The notes under the pieces were generated by a model. That model did no database searches. It was given only the letters and a program-made list of their open reading frames with translations, and had not been told where the DNA came from. Source: Streptomyces sp. NRRL S-87 (GTDB taxonomy: Bacteria; Actinomycetota; Actinomycetes; Streptomycetales; Streptomycetaceae). Taken from it: a stretch of 29,387 nt of DNA. Location: positions 1 through 29,387 of the forward strand of contig NZ_JOGB01000078.1 in NCBI RefSeq assembly GCF_000719335.1, given 5' to 3'. Of the stretch, positions 1-6,592 are shown piece by piece. The number at the start of each line of letters is the position of its first letter. The first letter of the stretch is position 1. A program made the translations under genes and the position numbers.

Positions 1-146
1 GGCCCACCCAGGTGCTCACGCCGTAAGCACCCCGGAACCGCTCCAGGTGCTCACGCCGTGAGCACCCACCGGGCTGGCCCACCCAGGTGCTCACGCCGTA
101 AGCACCCACCGGGCTGGCCCACCCAGATGCTCACGCCGTAAGCACC
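1..146. repeat. parS-like palindromic repeat array (left end of contig)
   Basis: Four 21-bp inverted repeats at 11-31, 46-66, 86-106 and 126-146. Each reads GGTGCTCAC, then GCC, then GTRAGCACC; the fourth begins GATGCTCAC. Centres are 35, 40 and 40 bp apart, and the spacers repeat too (CCACCGGGCTGGCCCACCCA or CCCGGAACCGCTCCA). The array continues from the one directly downstream of parB at the right end of the window. I infer that it is the plasmid centromere bound by ParB, because of this location and the regular spacing. Binding is not shown by the sequence. The sites do not resemble the chromosomal parS consensus. Confidence 0.75.
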
Positions 147-249
147 CACCGGCCCACCCAGGACGCCTCCGGCGGGCCCTCGCTCCCAAGGGGGTCGGGG
201 CTGTCGGCCGGGTGCCGCCCGGTGGGGGTGAGCTGGGGGTGGGGCGGTC

Positions 250-404
250 GGGGGCTTCCCTCGGTCGGTCGGGCACCCGAAGGGCTACCACCGAACCTGT
301 GGGGGGTGCCAGGACGAGCCGCTGCGCGGTCGCTGCGCGATCCTGGCACCCCCCACAGAACCGGTGGTCGGCTGGCGCTGCCCGACCGACCGAGGGAAGC
401 CCCC
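250..404. repeat. Long structured palindrome P1
   Basis: A three-tier inverted repeat. The outer stem is 26 perfect bp (250-275 with 379-404). A middle stem of 7 bp follows (287-293 with 362-368). The upper stem is 18 perfect bp (297-314 with 341-358). The apical loop 315-340 folds into two mini-hairpins, CCGC-TGC-GCGG (319-329) and TCGC-TGC-GCGA (330-340). A homologous element (P2, 6593-6753) lies in inverted orientation 6.3 kb away and keeps the architecture through paired substitutions. No coding function is apparent. It could be a single-strand replication origin, a structured RNA or a recombination site; the sequence does not decide. Confidence 0.8.
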
Positions 405-523
405 GCCGGGTGCTGGGTTTGGCATGGCGCCAGCTGTGCTGAGGATCGAGGTCGATGCAGCATGCAAGCGGCTGCTCTGAGTTGTAGACAGTGTCGGACT
501 GCTGATGGAACCGAAGCGGGGCA

Positions 524-552
524 GAGGGGTGCTTACGGCGTAAGCACCCCTC
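524..552. promoter_or_regulatory. Isolated parS-like palindrome downstream of the three-repeat DNA-binding gene
   Basis: A perfect inverted repeat with 13-bp arms, GAGGGGTGCTTAC and GTAAGCACCCCTC, around a central GGC. Its core (GGTGCTTAC, GGC, GTAAGCACC) matches the array units beside parB except for T in place of C and GGC in place of GCC. It lies 14 bp past the stop of the gene at 567-1433. It may be a solitary ParB site or an operator, and could also act as that gene's terminator hairpin. Confidence 0.6.
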
Positions 553-566
553 GCTGTTCGAGGGGG

Positions 567-1433
567 TCAGTCCTCGGGGTGCTGTCGCGCGCTGCGGACG
601 ATGTGGGACCAGGTGCCTGCGGTTCCGCCGTGCTCGTGGGCGAGCTGGCCGGCGAGTTGGGCCGCTGAGGTTGCGGGGTTCGCCTTGACGGCGGCGCGGG
701 CCTGGTCCAGGCGGGGGTCGCCGTCGTACGGGTAGCGGCGGTCCGTCTTGGTCGTTCCGGCCGGGCGGCCGCCTCCACGTTCGCGGCGTTCGGCGTAGGT
801 CCAGATGTCACCGCGCCGGTACTTTCGTTTGACGAATCCCTTGTCGGTCGTCGTTTCCTCGGCGGGTGCCGGCCAGTGCTTCGGCGGCCTGACGGGGTAT
901 TTCGTGATGCTGGTGGGCTCCATGCCCAGGACCCTGGCGGCTTCGGACAGCGAGATCAGGTCGTCCGCGTTCCCGCTGAGGTCGACGTCCGTGCGCCACT
1001 GCTGGTTCGTTTTGTAGCTCTCGTACCAGGCGTCCCAGGTCTTCGGGTTCCAGTACATGGTGTTACCGACGGTCTTCTCGGGCTGAGGGTGCTGGTTGGA
1101 TTCCCGCTCCCTCCACAGGAGTGCGAGGGTGCTCAAGCCCAAGCCGGTGCGGGCTTGCAGGTCCGCACGGCTCTCCAGCGCGGTCACGTCGGTGTGGCGT
1201 TCGTACCACTCGTGCCAGTCTGCGGCGTCCCAGACCAGCGCGCGGTTGATCGTGCCCGCGGCCTCGGGGTGGCCGTTGAGGTCGCGCTCCCGGTACAGCC
1301 TCTCCAGGTGGGTGTTGCTGAGCTCGTACCTGTCGCCCAGTTCCTTCCGACTCAGTACGGGGCGTCCGTGCAGTGTGGCCATGGGGGAGTTCTCCGTGAT
1401 TTGTGCATCCTGCGGCGGAAGCTCGCTCATCAT
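567..1433 (-). CDS. Three-repeat winged-helix-like DNA-binding protein
   Basis: This 288-aa protein carries three related units, at roughly residues 26-78, 84-137 and 158-216. The first two share the pattern L(Y/W)RERxxNxHP, then xxxW, then WxxWYE, typical of excisionase/MerR-type winged-helix domains in which an HTH is followed by an aromatic wing. The third begins LSEAARVLGMEPTSI and reads as another HTH. The C-terminal 70 residues are basic and contain GGGRPAGTTK, resembling an AT-hook-like tail. The ATG at 1433 is chosen because GAGGAGGGAG lies about 6 bp upstream; an ATG at 1430 is also possible. No enzymatic motif is visible. Three DNA-binding units suggest recognition of a repeated or extended site, so it could be an accessory replication, partition or transcription factor. 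The exact role is unknown. It ends next to the isolated parS-like palindrome. Confidence 0.75.
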   Translation of the reverse strand: MMSELPPQDAQITENSPMATLHGRPVLSRKELGDRYELSNTHLERLYRERDLNGHPEAAGTINRALVWDAADWHEWYERHTDVTALESRADLQARTGLGLSTLALLWRERESNQHPQPEKTVGNTMYWNPKTWDAWYESYKTNQQWRTDVDLSGNADDLISLSEAARVLGMEPTSITKYPVRPPKHWPAPAEETTTDKGFVKRKYRRGDIWTYAERRERGGGRPAGTTKTDRRYPYDGDPRLDQARAAVKANPATSAAQLAGQLAHEHGGTAGTWSHIVRSARQHPED

Positions 1434-1624
1434 GATCGGCTCCCTCCTCGTGGCGGTCGTAGTGGTGGTCCGGCAGCGGCAGGAGCACTCCGCCCGTCTC
1501 GCTGGCGAGTGCTCGGCCTCATGCTTCGGTTGCGCATTGGCGTCGCAGGCCCTGGGTCTGCCGTGGCCCGCATCCCCACCCAGACACAGAGCAATGGTTG
1601 CTATTGCAATTTCGATGCCCTTGA

Positions 1625-1969
1625 TCGCCGATAGCCGACCGAGAGTGCCCCTCCGCCCCCTCAGGCGAGCGGGCGGAACCAGGGAGTGCCGACGTCGGCG
1701 AGGAGGCCACCCTCGGCGCGGCAGGCCGCAGCGGCGCCGCCCTCAGTCGAGTCTTCGGCGACAAGGGTCACGAGGTCATCGGTGCCGGCACGCGCGGAGC
1801 CGTGCGTCGTTTACCATCATGTGCAGATGCCTCCCTGGATATGGGCTTGTTCAAGGGCCTGGGGCCAAGGAGGCATAGGGCGGCCAGTACTACTGCCATT
1901 GGGCTGGCCGCCCGCCTCACCTCCCAAGAGGTACGCAATTGCGAAGTCAGGGGCCCCAGGCCCCCCTAA
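1625..1969 (+). pseudogene. Possible gene remnant with coding-like codon bias
   Basis: The frame is open from 1625 to the TAA at 1967-1969 but has no plausible start or ribosome site. Between about 1670 and 1810 nearly every third base is G or C, and the peptide reads SADVGEEATLGAAGRSGAAL then SRVFGDKGHEVIGAGTRGAV. This looks like real Streptomyces protein, unlike the other two frames. The bias disappears after about 1810. I infer a decayed internal fragment of an unidentified gene. The family is not recognised. Confidence 0.3.
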
Positions 1970-1974
1970 TTCTC

Positions 1975-2005
1975 TAATGCTGCCTTATTTTTATCTTCGC
2001 GTCCA
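1975..2005 (-). promoter_or_regulatory. Promoter-like motif shared with the methyltransferase gene
   Basis: Read on the minus strand: TGGACG (-35-like), a 17-bp spacer that includes AATAAGG, then CAGCAT (-10-like). The same TGGACGCGA-N7-AATAAGGCAG block with identical spacing occurs at 6449-6472 upstream of the methyltransferase gene. It would transcribe toward the DNA-binding gene at 567-1433 through a leader of about 530 nt. Confidence 0.45.
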
Positions 2006-2135
2006 GTCAGTCGTCCCGATCGATGCCCGGTGCGCCCAACGCCGGTCGGCGGTCCATCACTTCCAGGGCCTGGTCGGCGCGCCCTCCGGAAGAGGCCGGA
2101 GCCCCCGCTGTGGTCGGCTGGGGGACCTCCTTTCA

Positions 2136-2690
2136 TCACCCACGCTGCGCGGCCACGGCGCCGGTGTACGTCTCCCTGGTCAGGTCCCCGTCGGCGATGC
2201 CGAGCTCGGCCAGCACGGCCCGCACATCGCTGAGGGCGGCGGCCAGATCGGCCTCGGGCGCCAGAGTCTCGAGCTCCAGGAAGGTGCCGTCGACCTCGGG
2301 GACACGGACGAGGGTGGCGAGCATCTGCCGGCCGCGGGCGGTGAAGGCGTAGTTGCGGCATCGCTTCTCGAAGGCGATGACCGGCACGTAGCCGAGCCCC
2401 CGGAGCATCGCGTGGACCGCCTCGGGGTCCTCGACGCGGGTCTCGTGCTCCGGCTTCGAACCCGACTCGGCGTCGACCGCGGCGCCCTTGTACGTGAGCA
2501 CCGTCCGGGTGTCGTCGGGCCCGTGGACTGTGCGGACCCTCAGCTCCTGGTCGGCCTTCTCGAGGACGCGGTCGGGCCGGTCGTAGTAAGTGTCCTGGTA
2601 GACCTCTGCACGCGCGGCGGCCCGGTCGTCCAGTGCCCGCAGCACGCTCTCGGGCATGTGGACGCGCGCCTTCAGCTCCGCCTCAATCAC
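2136..2690 (-). CDS. CYTH-domain protein, class IV adenylate cyclase-like (CyaB family)
   Basis: A 184-aa, single-domain CYTH triphosphate tunnel protein of normal family length. The defining ExExK signature is at the N-terminus (E3-A-E5-L-K7). Other CYTH strands follow in order: DTYYDRPD, ELRVR, VLTYKG, HETRV and FLELETL, which supply the acidic and basic residues lining the tunnel. Family members either make cAMP from ATP or hydrolyse triphosphates such as thiamine triphosphate; the sequence does not show which. The GTG start at 2690 is preceded by AGAAGGGAA. The gene begins 18 bp after the stop of the XRE-DUF5919 gene on the same strand, so the two are probably co-transcribed. Family assignment is firm, substrate is unknown. 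Confidence 0.88.
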   Translation of the reverse strand: MIEAELKARVHMPESVLRALDDRAAARAEVYQDTYYDRPDRVLEKADQELRVRTVHGPDDTRTVLTYKGAAVDAESGSKPEHETRVEDPEAVHAMLRGLGYVPVIAFEKRCRNYAFTARGRQMLATLVRVPEVDGTFLELETLAPEADLAAALSDVRAVLAELGIADGDLTRETYTGAVAAQRG

Positions 2691-2708
2691 TCTGGTTCCC
2701 TTCTCTGC

Positions 2709-3560
2709 TCAGACCGTGCGCTCAGCTCCGTCGATGACCGCCTCGAACATGCGCCGGAACCCCCGGTACAGGGGGCCGTGGGGTGTCTCCATCACCTTGT
2801 ACGTGGCGCTCTCGTGTCCCTCCCAGCCGGCGTCGAAGGCTCCGACGAACATGGTGTTGTCCGTGCGGATGATGCGCCACGTCGGCAGCATCGCGTACCG
2901 GTACACCTCGAGGTCTGCTGCACCGGCAAGTTCCCTCAGCCTGGCCTCGGCCAGCCGCACCCCGCCCGCCAGCGATTCGGCCGACTCCCCAATCTCCGCG
3001 GCCCGCAGCGCGAGCGCCGGCGACTCAGGGTCGAGCAGCAGCACCCGCAGCCGGACGCGCGGCAGGTCCGCGGGCCGGGTCAGTTGGCTGCGGAGCATCG
3101 AGTCGTTCAGGCCGATCAGCCCCAAACCGCGCACCGCGAGGATGTCCAGCTGTCGGGCAGCGCGGGCCTGCTGCTGGATCTCCGCCCGGGCGGACGCCTG
3201 GGACGCGTAGACGCGCACGACCTCGGGGAAGGCGGCCAGGTCGAACGCGGCGCCGCCGGTGCGCCGTTCGCGGCTGGCGGCCAGGCCGAGGAGGTGCCGG
3301 GCGTCGTCGGGCAGGTGCAGCCCGTCGGCGATCCGCTCGTACACGTCGAGCTGGGAGACCTCACGCTTGCCGTTGATGATCTCGTTGACGCGGCCTTGCG
3401 TCATACCGATGGCCGTGGCGATGCGGGCCTGGCTGATCCCGGCGTACTGCTGGACGTAGCGGAAGAGAGCCCCCACGTTGCGTGCACGCAGGGCTTGCCG
3501 CACCTCGGCGCGCTCCCATGCCCAGTCCGGGACTTCAACAGGAGCGAATCCGAGGTTCAT
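2709..3560 (-). CDS. XRE-family regulator with C-terminal DUF5919-like domain
   Basis: This 283-aa protein has an XRE helix-turn-helix at about residues 31-92, with the recognition region ISQARIATAIGMTQGRVNEI. The C-terminal domain runs from about 135 to the end and has the conserved blocks RVRLRVLLLDPES, LPTWRIIRTDNTMFVGAF and GPLYRGFRRMFEAV. These blocks are characteristic of actinomycete DUF5919 regulators. I chose the ATG at 3560 because GGAGG lies about 5 bp upstream; a longer frame reaching 3854 overlaps the divergent gene and lacks such a site. It probably senses a ligand through the C-terminal domain and controls its own operon, which continues into the CYTH gene. A product or substrate of the CYTH enzyme is a candidate ligand, but that is inference. 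Confidence 0.85.
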   Translation of the reverse strand: MNLGFAPVEVPDWAWERAEVRQALRARNVGALFRYVQQYAGISQARIATAIGMTQGRVNEIINGKREVSQLDVYERIADGLHLPDDARHLLGLAASRERRTGGAAFDLAAFPEVVRVYASQASARAEIQQQARAARQLDILAVRGLGLIGLNDSMLRSQLTRPADLPRVRLRVLLLDPESPALALRAAEIGESAESLAGGVRLAEARLRELAGAADLEVYRYAMLPTWRIIRTDNTMFVGAFDAGWEGHESATYKVMETPHGPLYRGFRRMFEAVIDGAERTV

Positions 3561-3579
3561 TGGCGCCTCCGTCCACACG

Positions 3580-3597
3580 GGGATGGGAAAGCATCCC
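3580..3597. promoter_or_regulatory. Candidate operator in the divergent promoter region
   Basis: Inverted repeat GGGATG-N6-CATCCC lies between the divergent XRE-DUF5919 gene (start 3560, minus) and the small plus-strand gene (start 3657). Position and symmetry fit autoregulation by the XRE protein. No direct evidence of binding. Confidence 0.4.
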
Positions 3598-3656
3598 ACG
3601 GTGAGATTACCGTCCGGGTATCGAGGAGCACGCTCCGTCGCAAGATCCTTGCTGTC

Positions 3657-3872
3657 ATGACCGAGCAAGCCGCCGCGAGCCGCGTCCGAAGAATTCCGCC
3701 CCTTGCCCAGCTGTCCGAGCAGCAGGTACGCGGGCAGTGCTGCGTATGGTGCGCCGTCCGCCTGAGCAACGGCACCGCCCACGACCTCGGCCCCCGCTAT
3801 GTGCGGCGGGGCGGCCTGCGGATCCGCTGGTTCCCCCGCTCCTGCCCCGAGCACAAGGAGGCATCGCGATGA
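3657..3872 (+). CDS. Small cysteine-rich protein, unknown function
   Basis: A 71-aa protein with the pattern GQCCVWCAVRLSNGTAHDLG and a late cysteine in SCPEH. The CxxC pair plus the downstream cysteine and histidine could hold a zinc ion. It is transcribed divergently from the XRE-DUF5919 gene and its stop overlaps the next start (ATGA at 3869-3872), so the two small genes are translationally coupled. Strong third-position G/C bias supports coding. I recognise it only as a type of small protein common near such regulators in Streptomyces; function is unknown. The ATG at 3657 lacks an obvious ribosome site, so an alternative start is possible. Confidence 0.65.
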   Translation: MTEQAAASRVRRIPPLAQLSEQQVRGQCCVWCAVRLSNGTAHDLGPRYVRRGGLRIRWFPRSCPEHKEASR

Positions 3873-4033
3873 TCTCCGGCCGGATCTGCTGCCAGTGCGA
3901 CCTGCCTATCGCCGGCGATGCGCGTCGAATCCCGCGGGACTCGATGTCCGGCGCCCGGCCGGACGACTGGGCCCACCCGTCCGACGCCGAGTGCCGGGCG
4001 GCGTTGGAAGCCGCGAGGATCGCGGCTCGCTAG
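3869..4033 (+). CDS. Small cysteine-containing protein, unknown function
   Basis: A 54-aa protein starting MISGRICCQCDLPI, with a CCxC cluster and a later cysteine in SDAECRAALEAARIAAR; a small zinc site is possible. The start is firm: AAGGAGG lies 8 bp upstream and the ATG overlaps the preceding stop codon. It is too short to be conspicuous by length, but the coupling, ribosome site and codon bias support it. A hairpin (4036-4079) follows immediately. Function is not recognised. Confidence 0.65.
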   Translation: MISGRICCQCDLPIAGDARRIPRDSMSGARPDDWAHPSDAECRAALEAARIAAR

Positions 4034-4035
4034 AC

Positions 4036-4079
4036 TCCCGCCCGCTCCGTATGACGGCGGTTTTACTGGGCGGGCGGGA
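4036..4079 (+). terminator. Hairpin after the two small cysteine genes
   Basis: TCCCGCCCG (4036-4044) pairs with CGGGCGGGA (4071-4079) across a 26-nt loop, directly after the stop at 4033. It probably ends the short plus-strand operon. There is no T-run at the base, which is common in actinomycetes. Confidence 0.5.
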
Positions 4080-4159
4080 ACTCCGGGCGCCGGAGGGTGC
4101 GATGAGGCTCCTCGCGCTCGAGGTGGCGGAAGTCGTCCAGGGAGCCGCCACTGCGCTCC

Positions 4160-4840
4160 CACGCCGCCAGGCGTGCCCACCCGGTCCGCGGAGCGGACCG
4201 GTACCCGCGCAGCGGGTACCCCCTGCGGCGCGCAGCGCCGCCCCCGCCGCGCAGCGGCGCACTGCCACAGGTCCCGCGCAGCGGGACCCCCGGCGCGGAG
4301 CGCCGCACTGCTCCGTACCCGCGCAGCGGGTACCCCCCGCGGCGCGCAGCGCCGCCCCCGCCGCGCAGCGGCGCACTGCGACCGCGCCGCCAGGCGCGTA
4401 AAAAAGGCGCCCGCCGCAGGCGGTCCACGCCGCCCGACGCAGGAGGGCGGCTGGCCAGCGACGAAGGAGCCGGCCCGACAACACAGCCACGCCGCCAGGC
4501 GTGCCCACCCGGTCCGCGGAGCGGACCGGCACCCGCGCAGCGGGTACCCCCCGCGGCGCGCAGCGCCGCCCGCCGCGGAGCGGCGCACTGCCACCGCAAA
4601 AAAGAACTGTCGCCCGTAGGGCGTCCGCTGGCGGCCGGGGGCAGTGCCCGCAGCCCGACGGCGGCCTTGCCTTCTACGGAGCGGCTCGGCCTGGTCCGCG
4701 TCAGCGGACCCGGCCCCGAAGGGGCCAGATAGGGGTGCCACGCCGTCAGGCGTGTCCTTTTCCGGCCGACGAAGGAGGCCGCGCCGGATCACGGAGTGAT
4801 CCGGCCGATCAGGCTGCCGCCCCGGCAGGGGCGTCCTTTG
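4160..4840. repeat. Mini-hairpin array A (GNA-loop palindromes, telomere-like)
   Basis: More than fifteen closely packed short palindromes, most with a three-base G-N-A loop on 5-9 bp G/C stems. Examples: GGTCCGC-GGA-GCGGACC (4183-4199 core), GGTACCCGC-GCA-GCGGGTACC split around 4209-4211, CGGCGC-GCA-GCGCCG (4226-4240), CGCCGC-GCA-GCGGCG (4245-4259), GGTCCCGC-GCA at 4270-4288, CGGCGC-GGA-GCGCCG (4291-4305), GGCCCC-GAA-GGGGCC (about 4714-4728), CGGATCAC-GGA-GTGATCCG (about 4787-4805). Others have GCCA or GTCA tetraloops, e.g. CACGCC-GCCA-GGCGTG at 4160-4175 and 4488-4503. CACTGC follows nearly every CGCCGC-type hairpin. Array B (7110-7347) has the same hairpins in the same order. No gene is present. 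Confidence 0.85.
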
Positions 4841-4849
4841 CCCGGGCCG

Positions 4850-4893
4850 GGCGGCCGGGCTCACATCCTGTGGAGGGTGTGAGCCCGGCCGCC
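4850..4893. terminator. Strong hairpin, 16-bp arms
   Basis: GGCGGCCGGGCTCACA (4850-4865) pairs perfectly with TGTGAGCCCGGCCGCC (4878-4893) across a 12-nt loop. It lies beyond the methyltransferase terminator and may act as a second terminator or as the last member of array A. Confidence 0.5.
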
Positions 4894-4918
4894 TTGGGGG
4901 TTGTCCCTCCTGCGCCGG

Positions 4919-4957
4919 GGGCGGGGGCCTTCGGTCCGTTGTCCGGGGCCCCCGCCC
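4919..4957 (-). terminator. Terminator hairpin of the methyltransferase gene
   Basis: GGGCGGGGGCC (4919-4929) pairs with GGCCCCCGCCC (4947-4957). It starts 12 bp past the minus-strand stop codon at 4969, as expected for an intrinsic actinomycete terminator without a long U-tract. Confidence 0.6.
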
Positions 4958-4968
4958 GCGTGGGCGGG

Positions 4969-6363
4969 TTAGATCGTCTGGGCGAGTGCGGAGTGAAGTC
5001 GGGCCATGGCCTCACGGCTGCACAGCGGTCGCAGGATCTCCATTCCGGCCCTGAGCGCTTCGGTGTCGCTGGTGGGGACGTTGGTGAACAGAACCAACTG
5101 CTTCCCGTCGGGGAGGGCGTTGGGCAGGCGCTTGCGGAGGTAGCGGGTGTAGTAGGCGCGCTCGGGGGTGATCACGTCGTCGGACGTGAGGGGCATCATC
5201 ACCGTGCCCGTGTTCGCCTCCGCCGACCTGATCGCGAACTCGGCGAGGAGTTCACCCAAGGTCAGATAGATGTACGTCTCGTGGCCTTCGCGCTCGATCC
5301 ACTCCCCCCATACGGCCGCGCCTCGCTCGTCCCCGTCCTCGGCGGAGGCGAGAAGTTCGATGATGGCGGCGTCGGTGTACTCGTCGAAGATGTCACCGTC
5401 GGTGACGTAGTGGTCTCCGTAGGGCTCGCTGGCGTTCTTCAGCAGCGCGGGGAAGAGCCATTCGCTCTCGGTGAGCGTGAAGTGCACCCGCTTGTGACCG
5501 GCTTCCGCGTCGATCCAGTCGGCTCCGAGCTGCCCGTCGAGGTGGGGGACGAATCCGAGGAGACCGGAGCGCCACGCGTAGTCACGGAAGGTGATGTAGT
5601 GGCGCTGGATCTCCCGGAACAGTCCGATCGGTCCGGTGATGACGGCGGTGGTCCTGGGGTCGATGTCCTCAAGGGCGACGATGCGGGAGTCCTGACGGAC
5701 GGTCGGGTAGTCGCTGGAGCGGTGGTACGGGTGGCGGCTGCCGTTCAGGTACTGCGGGGTGAACATGCGGACGAACTGAAGCCATCCGCGATGGGTGTAG
5801 GTCTGGGTGACCGTCTCGTGAAGGGTCGCGGCGTCGACGGTGCGGACGTCGCGGTAGGCGAAGTGACCGCCGGGCTTCAGGATGGCGGGGAGGGTCTGCA
5901 TCATCTCGTGGATGCCCCGGTACCCGCTGCCGTAGGAGTAGACCTCGTGGATGAGCGCGGACGCGGCGACGATGTCCACGGGGTGTTCCAGGATGCTGCC
6001 GAGGTTCTGCGCGAGACCGCTGGTCAGGGTGCAGGTGCCCAATCCGGCGGCGTTGTACCCGTCGATGACGCGTGCGAGTGCCTGCGAGACGACTCCGGGG
6101 GCCTCGATCAGGGTCACGTCCAGCGTGCCGGGCCGGTCGGCGGTGCCGGTGAGGCTGTCGGCGAGGTACTGGAGGGCGGCACCGCCGCCGGGGCCGATCT
6201 CCACAAGGTGCGGCGCGTCGGTCGTGGTGCGGGCGAGCGCGTTGAGCACCATCTGAACCTTTTCGCGGCCGTGCGAGTTCGCGGCCTCGTCCAGGTAGCC
6301 AGCGTCGGACTTCGCGGCGGTGGCGAACGCGTTCCCCACTGCGGTTTCGATCTGCGCGGTCAT
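4969..6363 (-). CDS. Class I SAM-dependent methyltransferase-like protein, substrate unknown
   Basis: A 464-aa protein. Residues about 30-180 form a Rossmann-type SAM-binding domain: motif I VEIGPGGGAALQYLA (54-67), an acidic strand end VTLIEAPG (83-90), the post-motif block ALIHEVYSYG (136-145) and LKPGGHFAYRDVRTVD (162-177), where the KPGG turn is typical of small-molecule methyltransferases. The remaining 270 residues match no family I can name, so this is longer than a bare methyltransferase and may have an added substrate or effector domain. The ATG at 6363 has CGGAGAA just upstream. The gene stands alone on the minus strand, with its own promoter-like motif (6449-6472) and terminator, and is flanked by the two mini-hairpin arrays. 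This suggests an independently acquired cassette. Confidence 0.75.
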   Translation of the reverse strand: MTAQIETAVGNAFATAAKSDAGYLDEAANSHGREKVQMVLNALARTTTDAPHLVEIGPGGGAALQYLADSLTGTADRPGTLDVTLIEAPGVVSQALARVIDGYNAAGLGTCTLTSGLAQNLGSILEHPVDIVAASALIHEVYSYGSGYRGIHEMMQTLPAILKPGGHFAYRDVRTVDAATLHETVTQTYTHRGWLQFVRMFTPQYLNGSRHPYHRSSDYPTVRQDSRIVALEDIDPRTTAVITGPIGLFREIQRHYITFRDYAWRSGLLGFVPHLDGQLGADWIDAEAGHKRVHFTLTESEWLFPALLKNASEPYGDHYVTDGDIFDEYTDAAIIELLASAEDGDERGAAVWGEWIEREGHETYIYLTLGELLAEFAIRSAEANTGTVMMPLTSDDVITPERAYYTRYLRKRLPNALPDGKQLVLFTNVPTSDTEALRAGMEILRPLCSREAMARLHSALAQTI

Positions 6364-6448
6364 TCTGTTCTCCGTTCAAGGTTTGGGGTCTTCCGTGTCG
6401 TCCGGGGCCGGGCTGCCATCCCGTTCCCCTTCCGACACATGTAATTCT

Positions 6449-6472
6449 GCCTTATTCTGGGGGTCGCGTCCA
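6449..6472 (-). promoter_or_regulatory. Promoter of the methyltransferase gene (candidate)
   Basis: On the minus strand TGGACG lies 17 bp from CAGAAT, close to the vegetative Streptomyces -35/-10 consensus. The spacer contains CGA-N7-AATAAGG, shared at identical spacing with the motif at 1975-2005. Transcription would begin about 80 bp upstream of the start codon at 6363. Confidence 0.5.
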
Positions 6473-6592
6473 CTCCAACGGCCCTTCCGAGCAAGTGACT
6501 TGGGTCACATCGGCGGCTGACGTTGCAGGTGGGGCCGGTCCGCTCCGGCCCTGCGGTCGGCGGCGGACCCCCGCCACACCCCACCCGGTGGG

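Larger units (their letters stand above)
147..566. other. Non-coding stretch around P1
   Basis: There is no convincing gene between the palindrome array and the minus-strand gene ending at 567. The stretch holds a degenerate end of the array (about 147-165), a G/C-rich lead-in, palindrome P1, about 120 bp without visible structure (405-523), and a strong isolated palindrome at 524-552. Open frames across it lack consistent third-position G/C bias and overlap P1, so I treat them as shadows. Confidence 0.6.
1434..2135. other. Long intergenic region
   Basis: No intact gene is supported here. From the right it contains a promoter-like motif on the minus strand (about 1980-2005), a 10-bp-arm hairpin (GGGCGGCCAG at 1878-1887 with CTGGCCGCCC at 1904-1913) and a frame with coding-like third-position bias but no start (about 1670-1810). 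The 500-bp leader upstream of the gene at 567-1433 follows. A GGGGCCCC palindrome lies near 1951-1958. Confidence 0.5.
4034..4968. other. Gene-free region holding hairpin array A
   Basis: Every open frame across these 935 bases is driven by the palindromic G/C-rich repeats and appears on both strands, so I call no gene. The content is one terminator-like hairpin (4036-4079), array A, a 16-bp-arm hairpin (4850-4893) and the terminator of the methyltransferase gene (4919-4957). Confidence 0.7.

Noticed and set aside
1686..3872. 728-aa plus-strand open frame
   Set aside because: Most of it is antisense to the CYTH and XRE-DUF5919 genes and has shadow-type composition. Only the last 71 codons (from 3657) form a credible gene.
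4063..4619. Overlapping frames on both strands in hairpin array A
   Set aside because: Palindromic repeats keep all frames open. No ribosome sites, and the peptides are Arg/Ala/Gly repeats.
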